A stretch of DNA of 64,000 nt. It comes from Crocinitomicaceae bacterium (GTDB taxonomy: Bacteria; Bacteroidota; Bacteroidia; Flavobacteriales_D; Crocinitomicaceae). Position numbers and translations under genes: made by a program. The notes under the pieces were generated by a model, which was given only the letters and a program-made list of their open reading frames with translations, had not been told where the DNA came from and searched no databases. The stretch covers positions 1-64,000 of the forward strand of contig JAQXBM010000098.1 in the NCBI GenBank assembly GCA_029252405.1, written 5' to 3'. Positions 18,806 through 28,289 of the stretch are shown in pieces (the stretch's first letter is position 1; the number at the start of each line of letters is the position of its first letter).

Positions 18806-19201
18806 CTATCGCGTCTTAAACCGACTAATCAACACCCCAACCCCAAATACAATCAAACTAGAAATACAGGCAGCAGTTCCCAATTTTCCACCGAGACCAA
18901 CAAAAACGTCGCTCGAAGCCAGATAAACTCCTGAAAAAATCACTCCGCCCATTAATATCAACAACTTGCTTTGAATCAAATGACTCCCCGTCATCCCAAC
19001 AAAACTCGCCCCGAAAAATACCAAAGGAATATCAAGCGTTAATTCCGGCGAAAGCAAATCAGGAAAAGCATAAAAGAACAAGCCAACAATCAACGACAAA
19101 CCCGCAGATGCACGAACAACGCCCTGCTTCAAATCATGAGCAACAACGAATGTGAGCAAAGCTCCAATCCCTCCCGTGATAAACAAGATCAGCTCATTCA
19201 T
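18806..19201 (-). CDS. Small multi-pass membrane protein B, homologous to neighbouring protein A
   Basis: 131 aa; RASAG...SFVGMTGSHLI...GVYLASSDVFVGLGGKLGTAA. Confidence 0.75.
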   Translation of the reverse strand: MNELILFITGGIGALLTFVVAHDLKQGVVRASAGLSLIVGLFFYAFPDLLSPELTLDIPLVFFGASFVGMTGSHLIQSKLLILMGGVIFSGVYLASSDVFVGLGGKLGTAACISSLIVFGVGVLISRFKTR

Positions 19202-19740
19202 AATAGCTCGTAGATAAATAAAACAACCACGACTCCTCCAAAAGCAATCGACCCTAATTTACCTCCGATTCCATTCAACGCATCTCGGGTGATGAGGTAA
19301 ATGATTCCAGCTACCAATCCAGCATACGTCACGAAAAAATAATCCTCAGCAATTAGACTACTGCACATCCCGACGAAGGTTCCACAGTAAATAGGAACGG
19401 GAAGGGATTTCAATAAAGGTGATTTGAAAAAGTTCAAATGGGAAGCAACGAATCCAAATCCTGCCGAGGCAATTACAGGACCGAAAGCTAGATCAGTGCT
19501 AATATAAAAAGTGAGAATTCCCGCTAAAACAATTGCCAAAGGATAAACGAGTAGTTCGAATTTTGTCTTCGACACATCCGGTCTTGGCACTTGAACATAT
19601 GCCAAAAGCATCAAAACAATGGATCCAAGAATCGCGTATTGAATGCCTGGACTTTTCCAGTTATCGCCGTAAACAATTGCGAAAAACACAAGATGAATTG
19701 CACTCAGAATAAGAAGTGAAATACCTCGACCGACGCTCAC
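19198..19740 (-). CDS. Multi-pass membrane protein A, unknown function
   Basis: 180 aa; IASAG...TFVGMCSSLIAE...GIIYLITRDALNGIGGKLGSIA; ATGA overlap with gene B. Confidence 0.78.
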   Translation of the reverse strand: MSVGRGISLLILSAIHLVFFAIVYGDNWKSPGIQYAILGSIVLMLLAYVQVPRPDVSKTKFELLVYPLAIVLAGILTFYISTDLAFGPVIASAGFGFVASHLNFFKSPLLKSLPVPIYCGTFVGMCSSLIAEDYFFVTYAGLVAGIIYLITRDALNGIGGKLGSIAFGGVVVVLFIYELL

Positions 19741-19744
19741 AGGG

Positions 19745-20212
19745 TTATTCGAATTCGATCAAAACTGATCCCTTCTCAACAACATCGTCCTTAGAAATAG
19801 AGATGGATTTTACCTTTCCTGTCCCTTCAGCCTTGAGAACGTTTTCCATTTTCATGGCCTCAAGCGATAATATCTCGTCTCCAACGTCCAAATCTTGACC
19901 AACTTCAACAGCAATGTTCACGATTCTACCCGGCATTGGTGCAATAAGTTCTTTCAACTGACGAACTTTTGGTTTATCCAGCCCCATTGATGCAATGAGT
20001 TCATCCAACGGTCCTTTTTTCTTCACCTCAAAAACACGGTGATTGATTTTCAAACGAAGCGTGTTGTTTTCTAAATCTTCATTCATTACTTCACCATGAA
20101 ACGTCACGCCATTGTGAACGAGCGAAAAGAAACGGTGGTCATCCCAAGTAATCATTGAGTTGATCCCACTTTCGATGTCTTGACCATCAACGGTCCAAGT
20201 TGGATTTACCAT
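19745..20212 (-). CDS. Biotin/lipoyl attachment domain protein (biotin carboxyl carrier-like)
   Basis: LKELIAPMPGRIVNIAVEVGQDLDVGDEILSLEAMKMENVLKAEGTGKVKSI; EAMKMEN biotinylation motif. Confidence 0.92.
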   Translation of the reverse strand: MVNPTWTVDGQDIESGINSMITWDDHRFFSLVHNGVTFHGEVMNEDLENNTLRLKINHRVFEVKKKGPLDELIASMGLDKPKVRQLKELIAPMPGRIVNIAVEVGQDLDVGDEILSLEAMKMENVLKAEGTGKVKSISISKDDVVEKGSVLIEFE

Positions 20213-20228
20213 TTATCAGCGTTTTATA

Positions 20229-20236
20229 CAAAAATA
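20229..20236 (-). promoter_or_regulatory. Putative -7 element (TATTTTTG, minus strand) of biotin-carrier operon
   Basis: CAAAAATA on plus strand just upstream of start at 20212. Confidence 0.4.
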
Positions 20237-20320
20237 ACAGAATCATAGTCCGATACTGTAATATTTACGAAGCAAATGAATTTTATTTGTCTTCTTTGCA
20301 TTGAATAATTTCAAACTAGC

Positions 20321-22975
20321 ATGAAAAAATATTTAATCATCATAGGAGCGGCGATTGTGCTTGCAGCTTGTGGAGTCAAGAAGGAAAACGAAAAGAATGT
20401 TGTTGCCGTTACAGAGGCGCGACCAGAAGTTGTTGAGGAAGTCTTTATTGAGCCCGAGCCGGAACTTCCAACCGAGCGACCAATCTACCAAGAGACAGAA
20501 ACGATCTTAACAGATTTGATTCACACACGCCTTGAAGTGAATTTTGATTGGACAAAATCGCGAATGAATGGGATCGCAACAATTACAGCGAAACCTCACT
20601 TCTATACTTCAAACAAATTGATTTTAGATGCGAAAGGAATGATCATCAACTCGGTTTCCATGGATGGGGCAGCGTTGAAACATGTGTACAAGGATGATTT
20701 TTTGACAATCAACCTTGGAAAAGAATACACACGTAATGATGATTACACCGTAACAATCGATTACGTTGCTTGTCCTGATGAAAGAGTAACGGGAGGAAGC
20801 TCAGCGATCTCTTCAGATAAAGGATTGTACTTCATCAACCCAACAGGAGAAGATCCCGATAAAATGCCACAAATTTGGACGCAAGGAGAAACAGAAGCAA
20901 GCTCAGTTTGGTTCCCAACTATTGATGCGCCGAATTCGAAAACGACACAAGAAATTTTCATCACAGTTGACGAGAAATACAAAACGCTTTCAAACGGAAA
21001 GTTGATTTCTAGCAAGAAAGCCGGAAAAGGAAAACGTGTTGATCATTGGAAACAAGAATTGCCACACGCACCATACCTCTTTATGATGGGAATTGGTGAA
21101 TTCAAAGTGGTGAAGGATACCTACACGCGTCCTGATGGATCAGTGATGGAAGTGAACTACTACGTAGAGCCAGAGTGGGAACAATACGCGAGAGATATCT
21201 TTGGAGATACTCCAGACATGATTAAGTTCTTCTCTGAGTTGACAGGTGTTCACTACCCATGGGATAAGTACCACCAGATTGTTGTTCGTGATTACGTTTC
21301 GGGAGCAATGGAGAATACGGGAGCTGTAATCTTTGGTGATTTCGTGTACAAGAACAAGCGCGAATTATTGGATGCGAATGATAACTCAACAATTGCACAC
21401 GAGTTGTTTCACCACTGGTTTGGTGATTTAGTGACGTGTGAGTCATGGTCCAATTTACCATTGAACGAGTCCTTCGCGAACTACTCGCAGTACTTGTGGG
21501 ATGAGCACCGTTACGGATTGGATCAAGCAGATTACTACGCTGATCAAGAGGCAGACGGTTACTACCAAAGTGCACAAATGCAAGGATACCACGATTTGAT
21601 TTGGTTCGATTTTGATGATAAAGAAGAAATGTTCGACGGTCACTCGTACAACAAAGGAGGTCGAATTTTGCACATGCTTCGTAACTATTTAGGAGATGAT
21701 GCATTTTTCGCAGGGATGAAAAACTACCTTGAGAAGAACAAATTCAAACCAGCTGAATTCCACCAATTGCGATTAGCATTCGAAGAAGTTTCTGGAGAAG
21801 ATTTGAACTGGTTCTTCAACCAATGGTTCCTCGGTTCTGCTCACCCAATTTTGAGCTTTACGCAAGAAGTGGACGCGGGAACTGCCTCATTGAACATCAC
21901 TGTTGAGCAAAAACAAAATTTGGAGCTTTCTCCGATCTACAAAATCCCAATGGAGATTGCAGTATTCGATTCAAAAGGAAAGCACATTCACAAAGTAGTT
22001 GTTGACGCATTAACAGAAAGCATTTCTATTCCTTACGAAGGTGAATTGGAAGGATACATTTACGATTACCAACAAGCGATCTTGGCGAAAAAACGCGAGA
22101 AGAAGCCACGCGAAATCTACATCCACCAATATTACAACGGAGAGCGTTACTTAGCGCGTCGTGATGGATTGAAAAATGGAGCGAAAGGAACGACAGCAGA
22201 AAGCCAGCAATTGATTTTGGATGCTTTGAAAGATTCATTCTGGGGAATTCGTATTGATGCGATCGTCCTTACTAAGAAGTTGAAAGAAGAGAAAAGAGAA
22301 GAAGGAATCGCTATTTTGAAAGATTTGGCAGCGAATGATCCAGAATCAAGCGTGCGTGCTGCGGCATTATCGAAACTTGGAAAATTGATGGAGCCTCAAG
22401 ATGTGGAGCCAATGTATGTTACTGCCATTTCGAACGATCAATCGTACGATGTTATTTCGTCTGCATTGAGTTCACTTGGAAAAGAGAATCCTGAAAAAGC
22501 AATCGCCTTGGCCGAGCCATTGGAAAGCGAAAAGTCATCGAAGATGTTGACGGGAATTGCTCAATTGTATTCAGGATATGCAGGACCAGAGAAATACGCG
22601 TTCTTTGAAAATGCCTTGAACGGAAACACATTGCAAGGATATGACAAACTCGGAGTGATTGGCGCATACACAGGTTACGTTGCGCAGCAAGATTACGAGG
22701 TGTTTGAGAAGTCTTACGACATGTACCAGAGCTTATACGAGAACGGAGGAATGTACACGCAAATGTTCATGCCTCAATTCATCGGATACATTAAGAAGTC
22801 ATGTGGAGATAACATCGAGGATTTAGAAAAAGAGCTCGCTGCTTACGAAGAAAACAACGATGCAGCCTACGCGAATCAAACGAGACAAAAAATCGCCAAA
22901 TTCGAAGCCTTGAAATTGAAATTCGAGACCTTCGAAGGTGAATTGCTTGAGAAGAAAGAATCTTCAGAGCACTAG
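20321..22975 (+). CDS. M1 family metallopeptidase (aminopeptidase N-like lipoprotein)
   Basis: Lipobox LAACG; HELFHHWFGDLVTCESWSNLPLNESFANYSQYLW zinc site; C-terminal helical repeats. Confidence 0.95.
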   Translation: MKKYLIIIGAAIVLAACGVKKENEKNVVAVTEARPEVVEEVFIEPEPELPTERPIYQETETILTDLIHTRLEVNFDWTKSRMNGIATITAKPHFYTSNKLILDAKGMIINSVSMDGAALKHVYKDDFLTINLGKEYTRNDDYTVTIDYVACPDERVTGGSSAISSDKGLYFINPTGEDPDKMPQIWTQGETEASSVWFPTIDAPNSKTTQEIFITVDEKYKTLSNGKLISSKKAGKGKRVDHWKQELPHAPYLFMMGIGEFKVVKDTYTRPDGSVMEVNYYVEPEWEQYARDIFGDTPDMIKFFSELTGVHYPWDKYHQIVVRDYVSGAMENTGAVIFGDFVYKNKRELLDANDNSTIAHELFHHWFGDLVTCESWSNLPLNESFANYSQYLWDEHRYGLDQADYYADQEADGYYQSAQMQGYHDLIWFDFDDKEEMFDGHSYNKGGRILHMLRNYLGDDAFFAGMKNYLEKNKFKPAEFHQLRLAFEEVSGEDLNWFFNQWFLGSAHPILSFTQEVDAGTASLNITVEQKQNLELSPIYKIPMEIAVFDSKGKHIHKVVVDALTESISIPYEGELEGYIYDYQQAILAKKREKKPREIYIHQYYNGERYLARRDGLKNGAKGTTAESQQLILDALKDSFWGIRIDAIVLTKKLKEEKREEGIAILKDLAANDPESSVRAAALSKLGKLMEPQDVEPMYVTAISNDQSYDVISSALSSLGKENPEKAIALAEPLESEKSSKMLTGIAQLYSGYAGPEKYAFFENALNGNTLQGYDKLGVIGAYTGYVAQQDYEVFEKSYDMYQSLYENGGMYTQMFMPQFIGYIKKSCGDNIEDLEKELAAYEENNDAAYANQTRQKIAKFEALKLKFETFEGELLEKKESSEH

Positions 22976-22998
22976 AATAAACGCACGTTTATAATGAT

Positions 22999-23032
22999 AA
23001 CAGCCGTTTCGTGAGAAGCGGCTGTTTTTTTT
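22999..23032 (+). terminator. Rho-independent terminator
   Basis: AACAGCCGtTTC GTGA GAAgCGGCTGTT TTTTTT. Confidence 0.9.
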
Positions 23033-23040
23033 ATGAAATC

Positions 23041-23143
23041 GGAGTTCGGCTTCGCTCACCCCTCGGGTGAAGCTTCTGAAAAAACACCTCGCGGGGTGAG
23101 CGGAGCCGAACCCCAAATTGTAGGCTAAGCGGAGCCGAAGTCC
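23041..23143. repeat. REP-like palindromic element, copy 1 (with extra half-arm)
   Basis: GGAGTTCGGCTTCGCTCACCCC ... GGGGTGAGCGGAGCCGAACCCC, then CTAAGCGGAGCCGAAGTCC. Confidence 0.8.
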
Positions 23144-23341
23144 AACTAGTCAGTTTTTTAACTGACATTAATCAGTTTTTTCCACGAACTCAGATCATTT
23201 CATTGCCAGTAGAATAGCCACACCTTTGTAAACAGACGACGATGCAACCGATGACTGTCGGAAACATCAAAAAGACAATATTCATTAAAAAAACAAGCCG
23301 ATGCGAAGGCATCAAGGTCAGGCAATAAAAAAACAACTATT

Positions 23342-23668
23342 ATGGCACAAGCAATCGCAAATAACAAGACACTAAACCAAAAACAAACTGTTACAAAAGT
23401 CAACCAAACGCAGAAATGGGAGCAAGATGCAGAGTTTAACCGCTTTGGATTAATCTCAATTGCACTGTTAATCGTTGGATGCCTCGGAGGAATTACAGTT
23501 GGAATGGGAGCAATTGACCACTTGTGGGCACTTATCCTTGTAATCATCCCAACAATGACAACTCTCAGCTTATTATTAGCTGTCGCACCAATGCGCTACA
23601 TTCTCTACGCCACTGCCGTGAGTATAGTAATCGATGTAATTCTTTTAGTATACTTCCTTATTGTCTGA
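23342..23668 (+). CDS. Small integral membrane protein, unknown function
   Basis: 108 aa, polar N-terminus then about three hydrophobic spans; followed by terminator-like hairpins. Confidence 0.6.
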   Translation: MAQAIANNKTLNQKQTVTKVNQTQKWEQDAEFNRFGLISIALLIVGCLGGITVGMGAIDHLWALILVIIPTMTTLSLLLAVAPMRYILYATAVSIVIDVILLVYFLIV

Positions 23669-23720
23669 TTCGTTTTTCTAGTCCGTTTTAGCTGTGGACT
23701 AGAACCAGTGAGCGTAGTTT

Positions 23721-23776
23721 AAAACGACCCGATTTAATCTGATTTCGATCGATTGAGTCGGGTTTTGTTGCGTTTT
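23721..23776 (+). terminator. Probable terminator
   Basis: AAAACGACCCGA ... TCGGGTTTTGTTGCGTTTT. Confidence 0.55.
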
Positions 23777-23901
23777 AAAATTGAATTTGGGCGTTCGAGC
23801 GGGCTAACATTTCAAGTCCAGACTGAAACGTCTGGAGCTTTCCATTAATATCCCTAACGCAACAAGCGTTTAGTTTGATTTAAGCCTACACTTTAGATAT
23901 C

Positions 23902-23973
23902 GGACTTCGACTCCGCTCAGCCCTCGGGTGATGTCTTTAAAAGAATACGTGGTGGCTGAGCAGAGCCGAAGCC
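23902..23973. repeat. REP-like palindromic element, copy 2
   Basis: GGACTTCGACTCCGCTCAGCC ... GGCTGAGCAGAGCCGAAGCCC; shares CCTCGGGTGA core with copy 1. Confidence 0.8.
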
Positions 23974-24016
23974 CAATTCTGCATTACCCAATTCTTAATT
24001 CTGCATTCAACCATTC

Positions 24017-27000
24017 TCAATTAGTCACCGGCAACACAATCTCAAACGTCGTTCCAACGCCCAGCTCAGTGTCAAAATCAATCGTTCCTTGATGGTTCTC
24101 AACGATCTGCTTCACCATCGCCAATCCAAGTCCAGTTCCAGTGCTCTTCGTAGTGAAATACGGCACGAAAATCTTCCCAACTTTCGAAGGATCAATTCCC
24201 ACACCATTGTCAGTAATTTTAACATATACCTTTTTGTCTTTCCGGGTCATCTCAATGGTAATCTTACCTGTTCGATCTGGAGGAATCGCTTGAATAGAAT
24301 TCTTGATTAAATTGTTGAACACACGCACAAACTGATCCTTATCCGCCATCACGAAAATCTCATTAGGATTCACCGTAATATCCATTTCAAACTTCTCAGG
24401 AACTTTAAATACTTCCGCAACACCGCGAACCAGGGAAACAAGATCAAAGCGTGATTCCAACGGGTTTGGCATTTTAGCGAATGACGAGAACTCATTGGCA
24501 ATGTTCGTCAATGCGTCAATTTGCTCGATCATTGAGTTGGCTACTTTTTGCAATTTCTCTCCACTTTTCGGATCATCAGGATCATAAACGCGGAGTAATT
24601 GCTGCACACTCAACTTCATCGGTGTAAGCGGATTCTTAATCTCATGTGCAACCTGTTTCGCCATTTCGCGCCAAGCAGATTCACGCTCACTCTTCGCCAA
24701 TTGCTGAGCCGCAAATTCAAGCTCCAACAACTTCTGGTTGTAATCTTTTACAAGGGCTCCAATCTCATCTTCGCGATCGTAGGAAATCTGTTCGTTGTAC
24801 TTTCCAAATTTCACGCTAGCAAAACTTTCCTGCAAGATTCTAAGCGGAGATGTCAACCAAGCTGAAATGAAAATCGCCAACACAATGGAGATTGCCAAGA
24901 GCAGAATAAACACGTTGATAATCGCCACCATGAACTTTTGGATTTGATTTTCAAACTCGCGTTGTTGTCCAAAATGCTGAAGGTTGATGAAGCCCATGCG
25001 ATCGCCCTTCTTATTATAGAAAGGAAGGTAGGCGGATGAATAATCCAATTTTCCAATGTTTTCGTCATGAACGAACTCACTAATTTGATTGAATTTCATC
25101 TCCTGCAGAGCAACGGGATTCATCTGCTCGCTGAGCAACCCAACGTTAAACACCTTCGGACGAGAAGTCGCTAATAAATACCCATCGTTGTCATACAGGT
25201 TGATATCAGTGTAGAAAACCTTCGCAAACTTCTGAAGAATGTATTGCATATAGTTTCCATTCTCATCGATGGAAAGTTCTTCGAAATCTCCGAGTTTGGC
25301 TTTTACTTCGGTCTGCACGGAATTCAACTTTTCCCGAATTACGTCATCCGTGTACTGATTATATTGATTGCTCACAAAGACTCCGCTTCCCCAACCGAAG
25401 GCCAAGAGCGATAAGAAAACGAGTGAAATCAATACCAATTGTATTTTCATCGCCAAACTAAAAGTCTTCCTGTTGGATTGACTAGCGCTATATCTGAAAA
25501 GCAAAGGGAGCAGGAGCAAGCCAAAGAAACTGAACAAGTACGAAAAGGACGTGACCAAATCAATAGCTGTGAAGTTTTTGCTCGATAAAATCACGACATC
25601 ATTGCCATCTTTTTTGAGGGCGTAGTGGTTGAATTCACCAAAATCAAAAAATCCTTTTGTCCCAATTTCCGATGGAAGGATTGCCTGATGAGAAGAAGGA
25701 TAGTTGAAATCACCGTACTTCGTCACCAATTGTCCTTCATGATATTTCGCGATGGAGTATGCTTCCAGTGTTTCAAAGACACTCGTCTGCTGCGAAATCA
25801 ACAATCGTGGAAAACCGATTTCCTCTGGAATCTTCTTCGATTTCAATGTGCAGAAGAGAACAGCAGTTGCTGTAGTGTCTTTTGAAGTCAACGGCTGACG
25901 AATGATATAACTATACTGACCCGAATAATCAGAAATGAAATAAATATTCGAATCTATTTCAGACGCCACTCCCGATTTGTGAATGATATCTTGAAGTTCA
26001 GTATACAGTGCATCCGGATCCTTTCGGTATTCAATCAAAGGCTTTTTATCGGCATCAAAGAGGCTAAATGACATTTCATAACGCTCCCAGTATCCGTTGA
26101 ACAAGCGACGCTCCATTCCTTCCTGAAAATAAGAAAAACTCATTGCTTGGGGTGAACCAATAAATCGTTGAAGGAAATTGTCCTCTTTCACCTGATCTGC
26201 CAGTTGGAAGTATTCGGCCTCTGTAACAATGTTCTTTTCTGTAGCCAATTGATTCGCATACAATTCGCGCTCGCTACGTTCCCTTTTTTGGTTGAAATCA
26301 GCAATATTGGCCGCCGTGATCAACGAGAACAAAAGAAGCAAAACGAGTCCAGCACCAAGTTGTTTGATTGCGCCAAAACGATAGATCAGGTAGACCATCA
26401 ACCCGTAGAGAAGAGCAGGAAACAGCCCGTTGAAGGATAGATCATTGCCCTCGCTAATTTCGTAAAAGAGGAAAAAGCAAGAACCAAAAAAGGTAATCAT
26501 GGCCATTTGAACGGTTGTCCATCCAACGGCTTTGCATTTAATTATCGTGTCGCGAACGAGCAAGTAAAAAGCGTAAATGAAGAACCCAATGCTTGCAATG
26601 GCGATCATTGAGTAAATGTTCAGCTCAAACAACTGATCAATAATTAAAGGAATGGAAGAATCTTCGATCAATCCGCGAAGGAGATGAACGAGCAATTCCC
26701 ACCAAGCAACTGAACCAATGAAGAAACCAGCGGCTAGCACTTTTCCGAGCGTCCCTTTTCTGAACAAGGATAAAAGTTGCCGCACCTCATACATAATGTA
26801 GATGAATATGCTCACGTTTACCGCGTATTCGACAAAATTAGGGAACCAATCATCCGTTCCGTAAAGGCTTGGTTCATGAACTTCTGTGCCCTCCATGAAA
26901 TTGAGCCAGCCCATTTCAATGGAGAGGTAGCGGAGTGCAATAATCACCAAAGGAACGACAAAGCGTACTTTCTTCGGCAGGGACTTGCCTACCTTTGTGA

Positions 27001-27661
27001 GCAGCAAAATCCACAAGGCGATGGAGCTCATTAAGAGAAGAAAAAGCATCACCGATTCCCACCGTGTGATCGTCTGTACTTCATCTGGAACAATCGAAAA
27101 TGCGAATGAATCATCTTGCATTTTCACTTGATACCCTTGTTCTTCTTCTAAACTGATCGTAGCTAAAAAGGGTAGACTTAAGTCTTCTGAAAACTCATTA
27201 ATCAGCGCACGATTTTCGTAAGAATAATTCTGTTTGATGAGAAATGAACCACAGACTAAATAGTCCCCAACTTCTATCGTTTTTGCAAAGTACCAGCCAT
27301 TTTGGAGGTCTAGTATTCCGTCCTCCGGGAAGTGAATTTCCGCGTAACGAAGAATGGGGAGCTGATTTGTATTCCAGTAGACGAGTGAGTCGTTTCGGTA
27401 AACATGAAAGCTCATAGAACTACTAGAGGCACCGACTTGGCGCCAAATGTCATCTATGCTCGTATAATTAATGGACTTTTTGAAAAACTCAAGTTCACTG
27501 TCGAGTAAATCTTGCTTGGCGTGAAAGTCTTCTTCGAAGGATTGAGATGCCGTCTCCGCGTTTCCGTATGAATGAACTGAAAAAAAATAAATCCCAAAAG
27601 TGACTGTACAAACAACCGCAGCAATCAGGATATAATATTTCTTTAACAGGCTTTTTATCAT
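24017..27661 (-). CDS. Large NtrY-like membrane sensor histidine kinase
   Basis: Multiple N-terminal TMs, HAMP-like region, WREMAKQVAHEIKNPLTPMKLSVQQL H-box, DNGVGIDPSKVGKIFVPYFTTKSTGTGLGLAMVKQI. Confidence 0.92.
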   Translation of the reverse strand: MIKSLLKKYYILIAAVVCTVTFGIYFFSVHSYGNAETASQSFEEDFHAKQDLLDSELEFFKKSINYTSIDDIWRQVGASSSSMSFHVYRNDSLVYWNTNQLPILRYAEIHFPEDGILDLQNGWYFAKTIEVGDYLVCGSFLIKQNYSYENRALINEFSEDLSLPFLATISLEEEQGYQVKMQDDSFAFSIVPDEVQTITRWESVMLFLLLMSSIALWILLLTKVGKSLPKKVRFVVPLVIIALRYLSIEMGWLNFMEGTEVHEPSLYGTDDWFPNFVEYAVNVSIFIYIMYEVRQLLSLFRKGTLGKVLAAGFFIGSVAWWELLVHLLRGLIEDSSIPLIIDQLFELNIYSMIAIASIGFFIYAFYLLVRDTIIKCKAVGWTTVQMAMITFFGSCFFLFYEISEGNDLSFNGLFPALLYGLMVYLIYRFGAIKQLGAGLVLLLLFSLITAANIADFNQKRERSERELYANQLATEKNIVTEAEYFQLADQVKEDNFLQRFIGSPQAMSFSYFQEGMERRLFNGYWERYEMSFSLFDADKKPLIEYRKDPDALYTELQDIIHKSGVASEIDSNIYFISDYSGQYSYIIRQPLTSKDTTATAVLFCTLKSKKIPEEIGFPRLLISQQTSVFETLEAYSIAKYHEGQLVTKYGDFNYPSSHQAILPSEIGTKGFFDFGEFNHYALKKDGNDVVILSSKNFTAIDLVTSFSYLFSFFGLLLLPLLFRYSASQSNRKTFSLAMKIQLVLISLVFLSLLAFGWGSGVFVSNQYNQYTDDVIREKLNSVQTEVKAKLGDFEELSIDENGNYMQYILQKFAKVFYTDINLYDNDGYLLATSRPKVFNVGLLSEQMNPVALQEMKFNQISEFVHDENIGKLDYSSAYLPFYNKKGDRMGFINLQHFGQQREFENQIQKFMVAIINVFILLLAISIVLAIFISAWLTSPLRILQESFASVKFGKYNEQISYDREDEIGALVKDYNQKLLELEFAAQQLAKSERESAWREMAKQVAHEIKNPLTPMKLSVQQLLRVYDPDDPKSGEKLQKVANSMIEQIDALTNIANEFSSFAKMPNPLESRFDLVSLVRGVAEVFKVPEKFEMDITVNPNEIFVMADKDQFVRVFNNLIKNSIQAIPPDRTGKITIEMTRKDKKVYVKITDNGVGIDPSKVGKIFVPYFTTKSTGTGLGLAMVKQIVENHQGTIDFDTELGVGTTFEIVLPVTN

Positions 27662-27671
27662 ATCCTCGGGT

Positions 27672-28289
27672 TCACACTTTATGCTCCGTCAGACGCTGTG
27701 AAATTTCTTCGGTTAAATTTTGGAAATCTGAATCGGCGTTGGAGTCGTTTCTGAATAAGAAATCAGCATCGTCTTGGTAAGGTAGCAAATAATTGTCAAA
27801 GCAAGGGATAACGTGATTTTCCCACTGATAAAGGATTGCTTCACGCGAATATCCCCGAGTTTCTTGATCGCGGTACAAACGACGATCGAGCTGAATTTTT
27901 TGATCTACGTGAATAAAAACCGAAAAATCCAGGAGCTCGCGAACCTTTGGATAATGAAAAAGAAACAGTCCTTCCACAATGAGAACATCCGATGGTTTTA
28001 TGGTAATCAAAACGTGCTTGTCTGGAGGCGAATTGAAGTGATATTCCTTTACGATGATTTCCTCACCGTTGACTAATCTCTGGAGGTCAGCGACCAACTT
28101 TTCTTCGTCAAGAGCTGTGGGTAAATCGAAATTCACCTCGCCATTTTTGTCTATTTGCTGGTGTTCAATTGGACGGTAATAGTTATCCATTGAAAACACA
28201 CTCGGACGAAGATCTTTATATTCCGTGTACAGTCGATTCAACAACGTTGTCTTTCCTGATCCACTACCACCACAAATTCCGATTATCAT
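27672..28289 (-). CDS. udk: Uridine kinase
   Basis: IIGICGGSGSGKTTLLNRL, FSMDNYYRPIEHQ, NFDLPTALDEEKL, LIVEGLFLF. Confidence 0.9.
   Translation of the reverse strand: MIIGICGGSGSGKTTLLNRLYTEYKDLRPSVFSMDNYYRPIEHQQIDKNGEVNFDLPTALDEEKLVADLQRLVNGEEIIVKEYHFNSPPDKHVLITIKPSDVLIVEGLFLFHYPKVRELLDFSVFIHVDQKIQLDRRLYRDQETRGYSREAILYQWENHVIPCFDNYLLPYQDDADFLFRNDSNADSDFQNLTEEISQRLTEHKV

Noticed and set aside
21222-21704. 160-aa minus-strand ORF inside the M1 aminopeptidase gene
   Set aside because: Antisense to a conserved zinc-site region; no recognisable domain or start context.
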